Below are positions 1-9,854 of a stretch of 45,157 nucleotides of DNA, piece by piece. The notes under the pieces were generated by a model, which was not told the DNA's origin, ran no database searches, and was given only the letters and a program-made list of their open reading frames with translations. The stretch's first letter is position 1; the number at the start of each line of letters is the position of its first letter. The DNA is from Halanaerobiales bacterium. GTDB lineage: Bacteria; Bacillota; Halanaerobiia; B1SED10-174. Made by a program: the position numbers and the translations under genes. The stretch is taken from the NCBI GenBank assembly GCA_003551905.1, contig PUNT01000193.1, forward strand, positions 1 through 45,157. Direction: 5' to 3'.

Positions 1-495
1 GAAGGGCTGCTTTTCCCCATGGAAGAGGATGGTAAAATAGCCATCTGTTCTCCCCTCTTAGTAGATGAGAAGGGGAAAATTGTAGGTGCCGGTACAGATC
101 ACAATTTTAAGATGAGGGCCTGGGGGCAATTAGCTGCAGAAATTGAATTCTCTGAACCTCTTGATTCTCTAAGTGTCAGCGGTGCTTGTTTTATGCTCAA
201 AAGATCTCTAATCTCGACCATAGGTTACCTGGATGAAAGGTATTTTTTTTATTTTGAAGACCTGGATTACTGCTTTCGGGCTCAATACTTAGGTTACAGG
301 GTTCTCTTTTGTCCAGGAAGTCAGGTTATTCATTTTTTTGATCCTGCTCAAGTTCATGGAGGCAGTTCTGGTAACCGGGGCACCAAACAACTCTATTACC
401 GGGAGAGTGAAAAGTTATTTAACCAGAAGTGGAGTTACCGGGAGGGGGTTATAGAGAAGAATGAAATTGTCAGTGATAACTCCGGTTCTCAATGA
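1..495 (+). CDS. Glycosyltransferase family 2 (rhamnosyltransferase-like), C-terminal fragment truncated by window start
   Basis: Frame is open to base 1; GT2 C-terminal motifs 'SGACFMLKRSLISTIGYLDERYFFYFEDLDYCFRAQYLGYRVLFCP'. Confidence 0.8.
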   Translation, partial: EGLLFPMEEDGKIAICSPLLVDEKGKIVGAGTDHNFKMRAWGQLAAEIEFSEPLDSLSVSGACFMLKRSLISTIGYLDERYFFYFEDLDYCFRAQYLGYRVLFCPGSQVIHFFDPAQVHGGSSGNRGTKQLYYRESEKLFNQKWSYREGVIEKNEIVSDNSGSQ

Positions 496-1216
496 AATCT
501 TTTTTCTACCCCTTTTTCTTCAGGCCGTTTTTTCTTTTGCCTTTGAGTTATGTGTCCTGGATGGGGGGAGTTGTGACGGTACCTATGAAATACTTTTGGA
601 GCAGAAAAAAAAATACCCCGGTCTTCGGGTCTGGCAGAGCTCGCAAGAGGGCCTTCCCTATTCTCCTGATTGGAAAGAAGGGGAGAGGAGACAGTTTTTG
701 CTGGAGCAGGCCAGGGGAGAATGGGTTTTGGTTCTTGATTGTGATGAGTTTATGGATGATAGATTCAAATCATTCCTGCCCCGACTTACAGGAGATAAAA
801 GGTATGATTTATATGAGTTTCGTTACCTGCCATTCTGGAGGGATATGAACACGCTGCGTTTGAGTACAGCTCAAGATCCCCACTGGCTGGGGTATATCTG
901 CCGGATGGGCCGAAGAGAAGGTTTGAGCTACAGCAAAAGTTCCCATCATTGCCACCTCTTGTACCAGGAAAAACCTCTTTGGGAACATTCCCGGCGGCTC
1001 CGTCTACCCCATTTGCATCTCTTCCACTACCACTATGCGTTGGGACCCCGGATCAAATATAATGATAACCGGCGGGGTGATGTAAATCTTCTTACTCCTG
1101 GAGGTGAGCCCGACTGGGATTATGAACCACCTGATTATCCTATCAAGACAACTCCATTTACTGGCTCCCATCCGCAAGTTATCAATGACTACCTGGAAGG
1201 GAAGAAACCATTATGA
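461..1216 (+). CDS. Glycosyltransferase family 2
   Basis: N-terminus MKLSVITPVLNE, LDGGSCDGT, VLDCDEF typical of GT-A family 2; overlaps the previous CDS by 35 nt. Confidence 0.8.
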   Translation: MKLSVITPVLNEIFFLPLFLQAVFSFAFELCVLDGGSCDGTYEILLEQKKKYPGLRVWQSSQEGLPYSPDWKEGERRQFLLEQARGEWVLVLDCDEFMDDRFKSFLPRLTGDKRYDLYEFRYLPFWRDMNTLRLSTAQDPHWLGYICRMGRREGLSYSKSSHHCHLLYQEKPLWEHSRRLRLPHLHLFHYHYALGPRIKYNDNRRGDVNLLTPGGEPDWDYEPPDYPIKTTPFTGSHPQVINDYLEGKKPL

Positions 1217-2268
1217 AGGTTTTATTTATGGTTCGTCCGGATATACTTAAGGTAATGGCTGGCGATACGGTGCAAATTTTCAGAACGAAAGAGAAGCTGG
1301 AAAAATTAAAGGTGGTAGTGGATATCTCCACAGATCTTAACCCCGGTTTTGCTGGTTACGATCTGGTTCATGGGTTCAACCTTACCCGAATTAGAGAAAC
1401 CTATTCTCAGGTGCTGGCCGCCAGCAAAAAAGGCATGCCTTTATTACTATCACCTATATATTGGAATCAGGAGAGTTTCTTAAAAAAAGAAAAACCCGGA
1501 GCTCTAAGAAAATGGCAGGATAATATGATCAGGCGCCGGGAAATCCTGGAAAAAGCAGACATGCTTTTGCCCAATGGCCAGGGTGAATATGAATGTCTGG
1601 TACAGGATACAGGTGTAGAAAAACCCTATCGTTTAATCCCCAATGGTGTTGGGGATATTGTTGCCCCGGTAGAACCCGGAGCTTTTAACAGGGAGCATGG
1701 TTTTTATGATTATGTTCTCATGGTAGCCCGGTTCTCCCGGAGAAAGAATCAATTGAAACTTATAAAGGCCCAGAAAGATCTGGGTTTTCCCCTGGTATTT
1801 ATTGGGCCGGTGAACGATACTGCCTATTTTCAACAATGTCGGGCTACTGCCTCGCAGAGAATCCTGTTTTTGCCCAGCATGACTCCCTCCCGCCTGGCCA
1901 GAGCGTACCGGGATGCTCGTCTTCATGCTTTACCCAGTTATTTCGAAACTCCTGGACTGGTCAGCCTGGAAGCAGGTGTGCAGGGAAGTAGAATACTCAC
2001 AACCAGCATAGGGACTGCCCGGGAATATTTTGGTGATTATGCCCACTACTGCAATCCCTATGATCTTCATTCACTAAAAGAAGCCTTACACGAAGCATTT
2101 CATTCGCCTCCCCCCAGGGATCTGCCCCAGCACATCAGGGGAAATTATACCTGGGAGCGGGCAGCAGAAGAGACTTATAAAGCTTATGAAAACCTTTTGG
2201 CAGGATTTGTGGCGGATCCTGGCGAACTACAAAAGGGAGGAAAAAAAGAAGAGGGGGAAATGAAGTGA
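1213..2268 (+). CDS. Glycosyltransferase family 4 (GT-B)
   Basis: 'MVARFSRRKNQLKLIKA...FIGP...LPSYFETPGLVSLEAGVQGSRILTT' GT4 motifs; ATGA overlap with upstream CDS. Confidence 0.8.
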   Translation: MKVLFMVRPDILKVMAGDTVQIFRTKEKLEKLKVVVDISTDLNPGFAGYDLVHGFNLTRIRETYSQVLAASKKGMPLLLSPIYWNQESFLKKEKPGALRKWQDNMIRRREILEKADMLLPNGQGEYECLVQDTGVEKPYRLIPNGVGDIVAPVEPGAFNREHGFYDYVLMVARFSRRKNQLKLIKAQKDLGFPLVFIGPVNDTAYFQQCRATASQRILFLPSMTPSRLARAYRDARLHALPSYFETPGLVSLEAGVQGSRILTTSIGTAREYFGDYAHYCNPYDLHSLKEALHEAFHSPPPRDLPQHIRGNYTWERAAEETYKAYENLLAGFVADPGELQKGGKKEEGEMK

Positions 2269-3758
2269 ATAAATTCCTTGCGCTTCTTGGAGCAGCATCT
2301 ACAGCAATTCTCCTGTTCCTGGCCATGGTTTTTCCCAAACTGGCTTTCCTGGCCTGGGCAGCACTTGTTCCTCTACTCCTGATGATTGGCAGGAGTCCTT
2401 CCCGGCAAAGTTTTTTAGCCGGTTGGTTTGGGGGAACAATTTTTTTTATTCTACTTCTGTGGTGGTTGGGCATTCCTGTTTATGAATATGGGGGCAATGC
2501 CAGAATACCAGGACTTATTGGTTTGCTCATTTTATTCACTGTTATGGGTCTTTCCTGGGGTATTTTCAGTTACCTGGCTGGGGTTATTTTACGACAGAGA
2601 AGTATTTCGCCTCTTCTGGCTTTGCCAGTACTCTGGACAGGTTTGGAGATTTTAAGGGGCCTGGTATTTTTTCACCTGCCCCTGGGGTTCTTAGGATATT
2701 CACAAGCTCCCTACCCTTATGTTTTGCAGATTGCCGACATTTTTAGCTTGTGGGGGATTAGCTTTTTTCTTGCTCTTTTGAATACTGGCATATATTATAT
2801 CTTAATTTATCCCATGAGCTTTAAGCGGACAGTTCTGGTTGTTTTAGCAGCTGTGCTCTGTGTTTTTTCCTACGGGCACTGGCAGCTACAGGTTCCCCAG
2901 GAGAAAATTATGGATATTGGTCTGGTGCAGGGAAATATTCCCCAGGAAGAGCGCTGGGTTTATGCTTTACAGGATCGCAATATTGGCATTCACATGGATT
3001 TATCCCGAAAGCTAACCGGCCAGGTGGACATGCTTTTGTGGCCTGAATCATCCATTCCCATAGATCCGGCCTGGCAGAGAAGAGCCTGGGAAGAGCTGTC
3101 AAGAGATATTAGAGATCTAGAGACACCTCTCTTTGTGGGAATATTGACCAGGGAAAATTTCAACGTTTATAACGGTGCCTTTCTTATCCTTGAAGGGGAG
3201 ATTGTCGACCACTATTACAAGATGTGGCTGGCACCGTTTGGTGAATATATTCCTTTTTCTTCAGTTTTTGGCTGGGTTGACACTGGCTTTGCTCCTACCT
3301 CACCCGGGGAGGAGCTCAGGACCTTTGAGTTTAAGGAGGTAGAATGGGCCAGTCCCATCTGCTATGAAATTTATAATTCCTGGCTGGTAAGGAAGATGAG
3401 CAGGGAATCAGACTTCCTGATTAATATTTCCAACGAAGCCTGGTTTAAGGATTCCCAGGGATTATACCTCCTCTGGTCTGTTGGGGTACTGCGGGCAGTG
3501 GAAGTTCGCAAGCCTATTATTAAAGCTGCCAATACAGGTTATTCTGGGTTTGTAGATGACCGGGGCAGACAGGTGGTATTATTCCCAACGCTAGAGGAGC
3601 ATGCTGAAAAGGTTACCGTCCACTCCAGCGGTGAAGAGTTTTCCCCTTATGTGTTATTTGGTAACTGGACTATTTTGGGGCTTTTAATCCTATCCCTGGG
3701 ATTGGGAAGAATCATGGGGCCTATGAAGAGAAGGTGGGGTGAGCAGCGTATTCGCTGA
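2265..3758 (+). CDS. lnt: Apolipoprotein N-acyltransferase
   Basis: GTG start; N-terminal multi-TM then nitrilase domain with WPESSIP (Glu), YYKMWLAPFGEYIPF (Lys), SPICYE (Cys). Confidence 0.9.
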   Translation: MNKFLALLGAASTAILLFLAMVFPKLAFLAWAALVPLLLMIGRSPSRQSFLAGWFGGTIFFILLLWWLGIPVYEYGGNARIPGLIGLLILFTVMGLSWGIFSYLAGVILRQRSISPLLALPVLWTGLEILRGLVFFHLPLGFLGYSQAPYPYVLQIADIFSLWGISFFLALLNTGIYYILIYPMSFKRTVLVVLAAVLCVFSYGHWQLQVPQEKIMDIGLVQGNIPQEERWVYALQDRNIGIHMDLSRKLTGQVDMLLWPESSIPIDPAWQRRAWEELSRDIRDLETPLFVGILTRENFNVYNGAFLILEGEIVDHYYKMWLAPFGEYIPFSSVFGWVDTGFAPTSPGEELRTFEFKEVEWASPICYEIYNSWLVRKMSRESDFLINISNEAWFKDSQGLYLLWSVGVLRAVEVRKPIIKAANTGYSGFVDDRGRQVVLFPTLEEHAEKVTVHSSGEEFSPYVLFGNWTILGLLILSLGLGRIMGPMKRRWGEQRIR

Positions 3759-4976
3759 TTACTCATAACTCAGAGCGATTACCGGGTCCATATTGGCTGC
3801 TTTGTAGGCCGGGTAAAGTCCGAAGAAAAGGCCTACCAGCAGTGAGAAGCCCAGTGCCAGGGCCACAGAACCTGGTGATACAACCAGGGCCCAGCCACCA
3901 AAGCTGGCAATTACAAATGCGCCCAGCCAGCCCAGCAGTGTGCCCACAAGGCCACCAAGGCTGCTCAGAGTCAGAGCCTCAATGAGGAACTGATTCATAA
4001 TGTGGGCTTTTTTTGCGCCCAGGGCTTTGCGGATTCCTATTTCCCGGGTTCTCTCTGTAACCGAAACCAGCATAATATTCATGATGCCAATTCCCCCTAC
4101 CAGGAGGGAGATACCGGCGATTCCCCCCAGCATAATATTCAAGGTCCGGGTTACCTGATGGATAACATCCAGAATTTGTTCCTGGCTCAAAATCATATAG
4201 TTATCTTCATCCTCCAGGTAGGTGCTCAGGAAGTAGTCAATTTGGGCCACAGCTTCCCTAGATTCGTCTGCGGAACGAGCCTGGGCCAGGAACTGTGAGA
4301 TATTCTGGGTGCTGGAAATTTTTTGCGTATAGGTGGAGAACGGGACATAAGCCTGGGTGTCGAAATTTCCCATGAAGTTCCCTCCCCGTTCTTCCATTAC
4401 TCCTACCACGGTTAAGAGGAGTACCCGTCGGTTAATTTCCAGTCGAACTCTTTTCCCCAGAGGGTCCTCACCATCGAAGATATTTCGAGCCAACCTGGAT
4501 CCCAGAACAACTACCTGACTGGCTGTTTCCAGGTCTCCCTGATTGATAAAACGCCCAGCAGAGGGATTGTATAAATTTATTTCCTGAAAGGCCGGCTTGG
4601 TTCCTATGATTGTTGCCTGCACCCTGACATCTCTATAGGTGAAAGCCCCGCTATCCTGGATCTGGGGGATAATGTTTTGTACCGAAGGACTCAACATGTG
4701 AATATAGTCAGCCAGTTCAGGAGTGAAATTATCAGCAGTTCGAGCAGTGAGCTGTCCGCCGGTCATCCTGGCCCCGCCAGGCATTATATTGATGACATTG
4801 GAACCCAGGCCGGCAATCTGTCCTGTTACTTCCATTTGAGCTCCGGAGCCTATGGAGACTATGGAAATTACTGCTCCAACACCAATTATTATGCCCAGCA
4901 TGGAGAGAAAAGTTCTTAACTTGTTGGCCTGTAAGCTGGAGATGGCTATCTTGAAGGATTCAAACAGCACTTCCAA
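3759..4976 (-). CDS. MacB/LolC-like ABC transporter permease
   Basis: 'ALxSLQANKLRTFLSMLGIIIGVGAVISIVSIGSGA' and 'GGIGIMNIMLVSVTERTREIGIRKALGA' motifs. Confidence 0.9.
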   Translation of the reverse strand: MEVLFESFKIAISSLQANKLRTFLSMLGIIIGVGAVISIVSIGSGAQMEVTGQIAGLGSNVINIMPGGARMTGGQLTARTADNFTPELADYIHMLSPSVQNIIPQIQDSGAFTYRDVRVQATIIGTKPAFQEINLYNPSAGRFINQGDLETASQVVVLGSRLARNIFDGEDPLGKRVRLEINRRVLLLTVVGVMEERGGNFMGNFDTQAYVPFSTYTQKISSTQNISQFLAQARSADESREAVAQIDYFLSTYLEDEDNYMILSQEQILDVIHQVTRTLNIMLGGIAGISLLVGGIGIMNIMLVSVTERTREIGIRKALGAKKAHIMNQFLIEALTLSSLGGLVGTLLGWLGAFVIASFGGWALVVSPGSVALALGFSLLVGLFFGLYPAYKAANMDPVIALSYE

Positions 4977-5646
4977 TCACCTCGTCTCCCACCATGAGTC
5001 CGTCCCGGAGCCGGATAACTCGCCGGGCCTGGCGGGCAATTTCATTTTCGTGAGTTACCACTATTATGGTGTGTCCCTGCTGGTTTAGATTGTGGAAGAT
5101 TTTCATTATTTCGTTGCCGGTTCTGGTATCAAGGTTGCCGGTTGGTTCATCAGCCAGGATTAGGGAGGGGTCGTTGATGAGAGCTCTGGCTATGGCAACT
5201 CGTTGTTTTTCACCGCCAGAAACCTCGCTGGGCTTGTGGTGCAGTCTTTCCCCCAGTCCTACTCGTTCCAGGGCTTTTTTTGCTTTTTCCAGCCGGGTAC
5301 TTCGTCGGGTATGCCGGTATATAAGGGGGATTTCAACATTGTGGAGGCTATTCATCCGGGGCAGGAGGTTAAACTGCTGAAAAACAAACCCAATATTTTT
5401 ATTCCTTATTTCTGCCAGTTGATTGTCGGAGAGTTTGCTGATATCGTGTCCTTCCAGGTAATATCTGCCCTGGGTTGGGCGATCCAGACAGCCCAGTATA
5501 TGCATAAGTGTTGATTTCCCTGAACCGGATGGCCCCATTATGGCTACAAATTCACCATCCTCAATATTAAAAGAAACTCCTTTAAGGGCGGCAACATTAG
5601 CCTTACCCAGATGATAAACTCTCTCTAGATTTTCTATCTGCATCAT
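4960..5646 (-). CDS. ABC transporter ATP-binding protein (LolD/MacB type)
   Basis: Walker [10 protein letters not shown], signature [15 protein letters not shown], Walker [13 protein letters not shown]. Confidence 0.95.
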   Translation of the reverse strand: MMQIENLERVYHLGKANVAALKGVSFNIEDGEFVAIMGPSGSGKSTLMHILGCLDRPTQGRYYLEGHDISKLSDNQLAEIRNKNIGFVFQQFNLLPRMNSLHNVEIPLIYRHTRRSTRLEKAKKALERVGLGERLHHKPSEVSGGEKQRVAIARALINDPSLILADEPTGNLDTRTGNEIMKIFHNLNQQGHTIIVVTHENEIARQARRVIRLRDGLMVGDEVIGSAV

Positions 5647-5658
5647 TTTGGTCCACTC

Positions 5659-6657
5659 CTATCTGAAAGGTCCTTGATGCATTAGCAGGGGATTGACATT
5701 TTCCCGTCCGGAGAATTGATAGGCATTTTTCAGGACCTGATCTCCTTCTGTTAGTCCCTGGGTAATAACCAGATATATCCCGCTTTTCATTCCAGTATTA
5801 ACTGCTGTGGGAATCAGCTCTTCATTCTCTTTTAGCACCACATATTCCTTATCTTCATGGGTAAAAACAGCAGTTATGGGTACTATTAATGCATCTTCAG
5901 CAGTTTTCACTATTATCTCAACTTCAGCAGAAAAGCCTGGGCGGAACCTATCCTTTCTCTCATCAAGCCGGATGGTAACCGGAACCAGGTTGTTCTCAGT
6001 CCGGAAAGAGATTCTCTCAACACGGCCGGGAAACTCAGAGTTTGGAAAGGCGTCAAGAGTAATTAAAGCTTTTTGCCCGGTTTCCAGGAGCATACTATCA
6101 GTCTCTTCCACGTTTATCCTTACCGTATAGGAGCTGTCATCCACAATATTTATAAGGGCCTGGCCGGTACTGACAAAGTCTCCTGCTTCCACATTAACCT
6201 GGGAGATAAGGCCCGGGAAAGGTGCTCGCAAAACAGTAGCTTCCAGGTTCTTCTCTGCCAGGTGCAGGCTTAGTTCCTGTTCTTTTACCTGGGAGGCTGG
6301 GCCGTGGATTTTAATTGACTCATAAGCGTTTAAAGCTCGCAGGTAATTAAGGCGTTCCTGTGTGTCGTACAGGTAGACAAGAGCCTGTTCAGATTCCACC
6401 CGGTCTCCTTCGGATACAGCAACTTTCTTGACTTCGCCTCCTGAGGGAAAGGCCAGGTTTTTTTCTTGATTGGGTTGCAGAGTGCCCAGACCTGAGATAA
6501 TCTGGTTAAGCGTTCCCCGCTCTACTTTTGTTATCATTTCTTGAGTAATGTTCTGCTGCATTTCCAGCATTCTATTTCTTGCTGCCTGGCGCAGGAGCAA
6601 GCCCCCTCCTATCAGTATCAGGAGTACCAGAACTGCAGCAATCCATTTTCTTTTCAT
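5659..6657 (-). CDS. HlyD/RND-type periplasmic adaptor (membrane fusion protein)
   Basis: N-terminal TM; lipoyl halves 'GGEVKKVAVSEGDRVESEQALVYL' and 'APFPGLISQVNVEAGDFVSTGQAL'; barrel and C-terminal regions. Confidence 0.9.
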   Translation of the reverse strand: MKRKWIAAVLVLLILIGGGLLLRQAARNRMLEMQQNITQEMITKVERGTLNQIISGLGTLQPNQEKNLAFPSGGEVKKVAVSEGDRVESEQALVYLYDTQERLNYLRALNAYESIKIHGPASQVKEQELSLHLAEKNLEATVLRAPFPGLISQVNVEAGDFVSTGQALINIVDDSSYTVRINVEETDSMLLETGQKALITLDAFPNSEFPGRVERISFRTENNLVPVTIRLDERKDRFRPGFSAEVEIIVKTAEDALIVPITAVFTHEDKEYVVLKENEELIPTAVNTGMKSGIYLVITQGLTEGDQVLKNAYQFSGRENVNPLLMHQGPFR

Positions 6658-8183
6658 TTTATTATCCCTCCCAGCTGGTATTGATCCAGGCCCAGGAAGT
6701 GGGCCAGATTTAGTGTACTGATCAGGAGCCGGTCATGGGCCGTGAGGTAATCAAGCTGGGCTTGTTTACGGGCCAGAATTTTTTGCTGCAGGCTCAGCTC
6801 ATTTATCAGGCCTTTATTGTACTGTTCATGAGCCAGCATTTCTTCCAGTTCAGCTCTCTCTAATGCCAGGATTAAGGTTTCCAGGTTTAGTTGATTGATG
6901 TAGTCCTGATTCAACAGGTTTTCCAGCTGTAGCTTTAAATCTGCAACCACAAGATCTTCTTCCCTCCGGGCAGCTTTCAGCTTATTTTCCAGGCTGCTGA
7001 TGGCCTCCCGGGTTTGTCTGCCATCAGTAATGTTATAGGATACATTTACTCCAACAGACCAGTTATGGGCATCTTTCTGGTAATTGTAGTTTCCCGATAG
7101 AGAGACCTGAGGATAAAGATCAGTTTTTTTCCAGTTGAGTTCCTCAATCAAAAGCTCTACCTCCATAGCGCTGGCCAGGTAACGAGGATTTGTAGCCAGA
7201 ACCCTTTCCAGGAGTATTTCTGGATCTTTTTCCTGGGGGAAAAATTTCTCCAACCGACTGATTATGTCCTGAAGGAGTGGATCATTGCTGGAAAAGGTAA
7301 ATTCTCCTGTGGCCGGGATTCCCAGGTCCTGGTAGAAGGCTCGTTTTTTCATTTTCAGACTGCTTTGGGTTTGCTGCAGTTGCATTTCAGCCTGTTTCAG
7401 GCCGATTCGGGCAGCTAAGACCTGCTGTTCCCCGCCTTCCCCGGCTTCTTTCTGCTTCTCTGTTTGTTCCAGCTGCTTACTGGCCAGCTCCTGGTTTAAC
7501 TCAGCAAGTTCCAGCTGCCTTTGCCCTCTCATGATATCCAGGAAATCCTCCAGCCATTCTAGCAGTTTTTGCTGCTGCTGGAACTTAAGGGATATCTGTG
7601 CCCGCTGTAAATTGGCTTCTAGAGTTTTTAGCTGCTGCATGGGTTCAGTGGGAATCCAGGGGAAGAGATCCATGCTACCGGCCAGGTTGAAGGATATATT
7701 CTCTTCTGGATTCTCAAATTCAAAGGGGTCAGTTTCAGTGAAAGTAACTTCCGGCCGGATCATTAAACCCCAGGGGAAATATCGGGAAGCAGAAATCTTA
7801 CCCTCCAGCTTTTGTACTTCTGTTTCGACAATTTCATCTTCAGCCAGGGAGTCTTTAAGAGCATCCCACCAATCATCATCTATGGAGGGGTATCTATCTT
7901 TGAGTTCTTCCAGGTCTTCATCAGTTAAGAGGGGAGGTTGTTTGCGAACATCCCTGACATGGGAAGCACTGCCTCCTATGTCAACCTGCCAGAAAGTCAT
8001 GCCCCGAATTTGGATCAGGGAACTCTCAATCTCTGCCAGATTATCCCTTAAGGATTGCAGGGAGGGACTGTTTTCCAAACCCAGGTGTAGTGCATCTTCT
8101 AAGGATAGTTTATCTGCCTGAAGATGGGAGCTGGAGAAGAGGAGTATCAGCATAAGAATAAACATATTAGAAGCGAATTTCAT
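6654..8183 (-). CDS. TolC-family outer membrane factor (full length, with putative beta-barrel strands)
   Basis: Signal peptide; 'LSLEDALHLGLENSPSLQSLRDNLAEIES'; long coiled coils; amphipathic strands 'LYPQVSLSGNYNYQ...WSVGVNVSYNI'. Confidence 0.85.
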   Translation of the reverse strand: MKFASNMFILMLILLFSSSHLQADKLSLEDALHLGLENSPSLQSLRDNLAEIESSLIQIRGMTFWQVDIGGSASHVRDVRKQPPLLTDEDLEELKDRYPSIDDDWWDALKDSLAEDEIVETEVQKLEGKISASRYFPWGLMIRPEVTFTETDPFEFENPEENISFNLAGSMDLFPWIPTEPMQQLKTLEANLQRAQISLKFQQQQKLLEWLEDFLDIMRGQRQLELAELNQELASKQLEQTEKQKEAGEGGEQQVLAARIGLKQAEMQLQQTQSSLKMKKRAFYQDLGIPATGEFTFSSNDPLLQDIISRLEKFFPQEKDPEILLERVLATNPRYLASAMEVELLIEELNWKKTDLYPQVSLSGNYNYQKDAHNWSVGVNVSYNITDGRQTREAISSLENKLKAARREEDLVVADLKLQLENLLNQDYINQLNLETLILALERAELEEMLAHEQYNKGLINELSLQQKILARKQAQLDYLTAHDRLLISTLNLAHFLGLDQYQLGGIIK

Positions 8184-9228
8184 CTAGAAACACTCCAATC
8201 TCATAACCCAGAAGTTGTTGTAGCCTGAGAAGATTCAGATAGTAATTGTTGATTGTTCCTGTAAGACTGTATTGTGCTTGCAGGAGGGCAATTTCAGCTG
8301 CCAGGAGATCCCCTTCTGTTCTCAGGCCGGATTTTTTCTGGGAAGAAATGATTTCATAGTTTTCCCGGGCTTGCTCCAGATTTTGCTGGACTAGCTGCAA
8401 GTTACGTTTGCTGTGATTGAGGGTGGAATGATGCTGAGTGGCTGTGCTCCTTAAATCTTCCTGGACTTTTTGCAGCTGTAATTCTGCTAGGATAACATTG
8501 TTTTTCAATTTCTTTCTATCAAGATCCGGGGTGGCACTGACCAGGGCCCTTTCCAGGTCTAGCTGAGCCAGCTTTAACTGTTTTTCTCGCAGAAGTATGC
8601 TTTTGTTTTCTTGGAAAGCTTTCTCCCGGACCTCCTGACTGCTCATTTCCCAGAATTTGTCAGGAGCGCGAACCGGCAGGGGTACAATATATTCTTCCGG
8701 CATATGGAGTCTGACAGCAGTTTCTGCCAGGAGTTCTTCGTATTCATTTCTTGCCTGTTCAAGGTTGAAAAGAGCACTGTCATACGAATTCTGCTGCTGC
8801 AGGAGTTCTAAGGTGCCTTTATGGCCAGCTTCCACCTGGTTGCGGGTTTCTTCCAGAAGTTTCTCCTCCAGCGTTACCTGCTTTTCCCGGATATGAATAT
8901 CCATTTTAGCTTGCAGCAACTGGAAATACTGCTGAACCGCTTCAATGATTACCATGTTTTCTGTTTGCCGGAAGGTGTCTTCTGCTTGCAGCTTTATGAG
9001 TTCGGCCTGATATTCAATATAAGTTGAGCCAGTCATGAGATTGCTGGCCTTGGTTTTTTCATAATCCAGGAGGGCATTTTCCAGGTTGACTTCAGCCATG
9101 GCATAATCCAGGTGATGGTCCAGGGCTTTCTGTATCATCTCCTCCAGAGTTATTTCTTCCAGGGGAGCCGGCGCTACCCATAGAAGGCTGGACATAAGAA
9201 TAGATATACACAAAAAACTCTTCAACAT
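8167..9228 (-). CDS. Short TolC-family protein (353 aa) apparently lacking barrel strands
   Basis: 'ITLEEMIQKALDHHLDYAMAEVNLENALLDYEK'; two helical-hairpin halves; the equivalent beta-strand segments are very short. Confidence 0.75.
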   Translation of the reverse strand: MLKSFLCISILMSSLLWVAPAPLEEITLEEMIQKALDHHLDYAMAEVNLENALLDYEKTKASNLMTGSTYIEYQAELIKLQAEDTFRQTENMVIIEAVQQYFQLLQAKMDIHIREKQVTLEEKLLEETRNQVEAGHKGTLELLQQQNSYDSALFNLEQARNEYEELLAETAVRLHMPEEYIVPLPVRAPDKFWEMSSQEVREKAFQENKSILLREKQLKLAQLDLERALVSATPDLDRKKLKNNVILAELQLQKVQEDLRSTATQHHSTLNHSKRNLQLVQQNLEQARENYEIISSQKKSGLRTEGDLLAAEIALLQAQYSLTGTINNYYLNLLRLQQLLGYEIGVFLDEIRF

Positions 9229-9245
9229 TACACTCCACTCCCTGC

Positions 9246-9809
9246 TTAAGTCTTTAAAATTCCTCGAAATATTAAGTTTTCCAGTACCCCGGAAAGAACT
9301 TTTCCGTTAACCTGATTTAGATCCGGGCTGAAGAGAACTGAATCAACCATACCATTGAAAGCCCGGGCGGTGAGGAGAGGATCTTCTATTTTGAATACTC
9401 CCTCTTCTTTGCCCTGCAGGAAGATATCTGCCAGGGTCTGATTGTTCTTCCTCTGCTCCTGCCACATTCGTTTCTTAAAATCAGCACCCAGTTCATCAAG
9501 GTTAGCCATTATGACACTGGCCAGGGGTTTATGGCGAAGGTAGAACCGGATTTTAAATTTGATTATGGCTCGAATTTTTTCCTCATAGGTAAGCTCTTTT
9601 TCCTGCAAATTCTCAACAAAGCTTGAGTACTCTTGCAAACCCGCCTGAATTATTCCCCGGTAAAGATCCTCTTTGCTGGCAAAATGCCAGTAAAGAGTCC
9701 CTTTGCCCAGGCCGGCTTCTTCAGCAATCATCTCCATGGTGGTGCTGTGATAGCCATTGCGGGCAAAGAGATTAACAGCCGACGACATGATCTTTCTTCG
9801 AGTATCCAT
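9246..9809 (-). CDS. TetR/AcrR-family transcriptional regulator
   Basis: 'TRRKIMSSAVNLFARNGYHSTTMEMIAEEAGLGKGTLYWHFASKEDLYRGI' HTH; start placed at ATG 9809 behind an agggaggga SD (ORF track extends to 9866). Confidence 0.92.
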   Translation of the reverse strand: MDTRRKIMSSAVNLFARNGYHSTTMEMIAEEAGLGKGTLYWHFASKEDLYRGIIQAGLQEYSSFVENLQEKELTYEEKIRAIIKFKIRFYLRHKPLASVIMANLDELGADFKKRMWQEQRKNNQTLADIFLQGKEEGVFKIEDPLLTARAFNGMVDSVLFSPDLNQVNGKVLSGVLENLIFRGILKT

Positions 9810-9829
9810 AAAAAAATCCCTCCCTACTC

Positions 9830-9845
9830 GACCGACTGTCCGGTC
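9830..9845. promoter_or_regulatory. Putative TetR operator GACCG-N6-CGGTC
   Basis: Perfect 5-bp inverted arms, just downstream of the predicted start site and upstream of tetR ATG 9809. Confidence 0.55.
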
Positions 9846-9854
9846 TAGATGGAT

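Noticed and set aside
492-848. 118-aa plus-strand ORF overlapping the second GT2 gene
   Set aside because: Out-of-frame shadow of a well-supported glycosyltransferase CDS with no recognisable domain.
7531-8121. 196-aa plus-strand Ser-rich ORF opposite the TolC-family gene
   Set aside because: Antisense of a coiled-coil gene; low-complexity Ser-rich translation typical of shadow ORFs.
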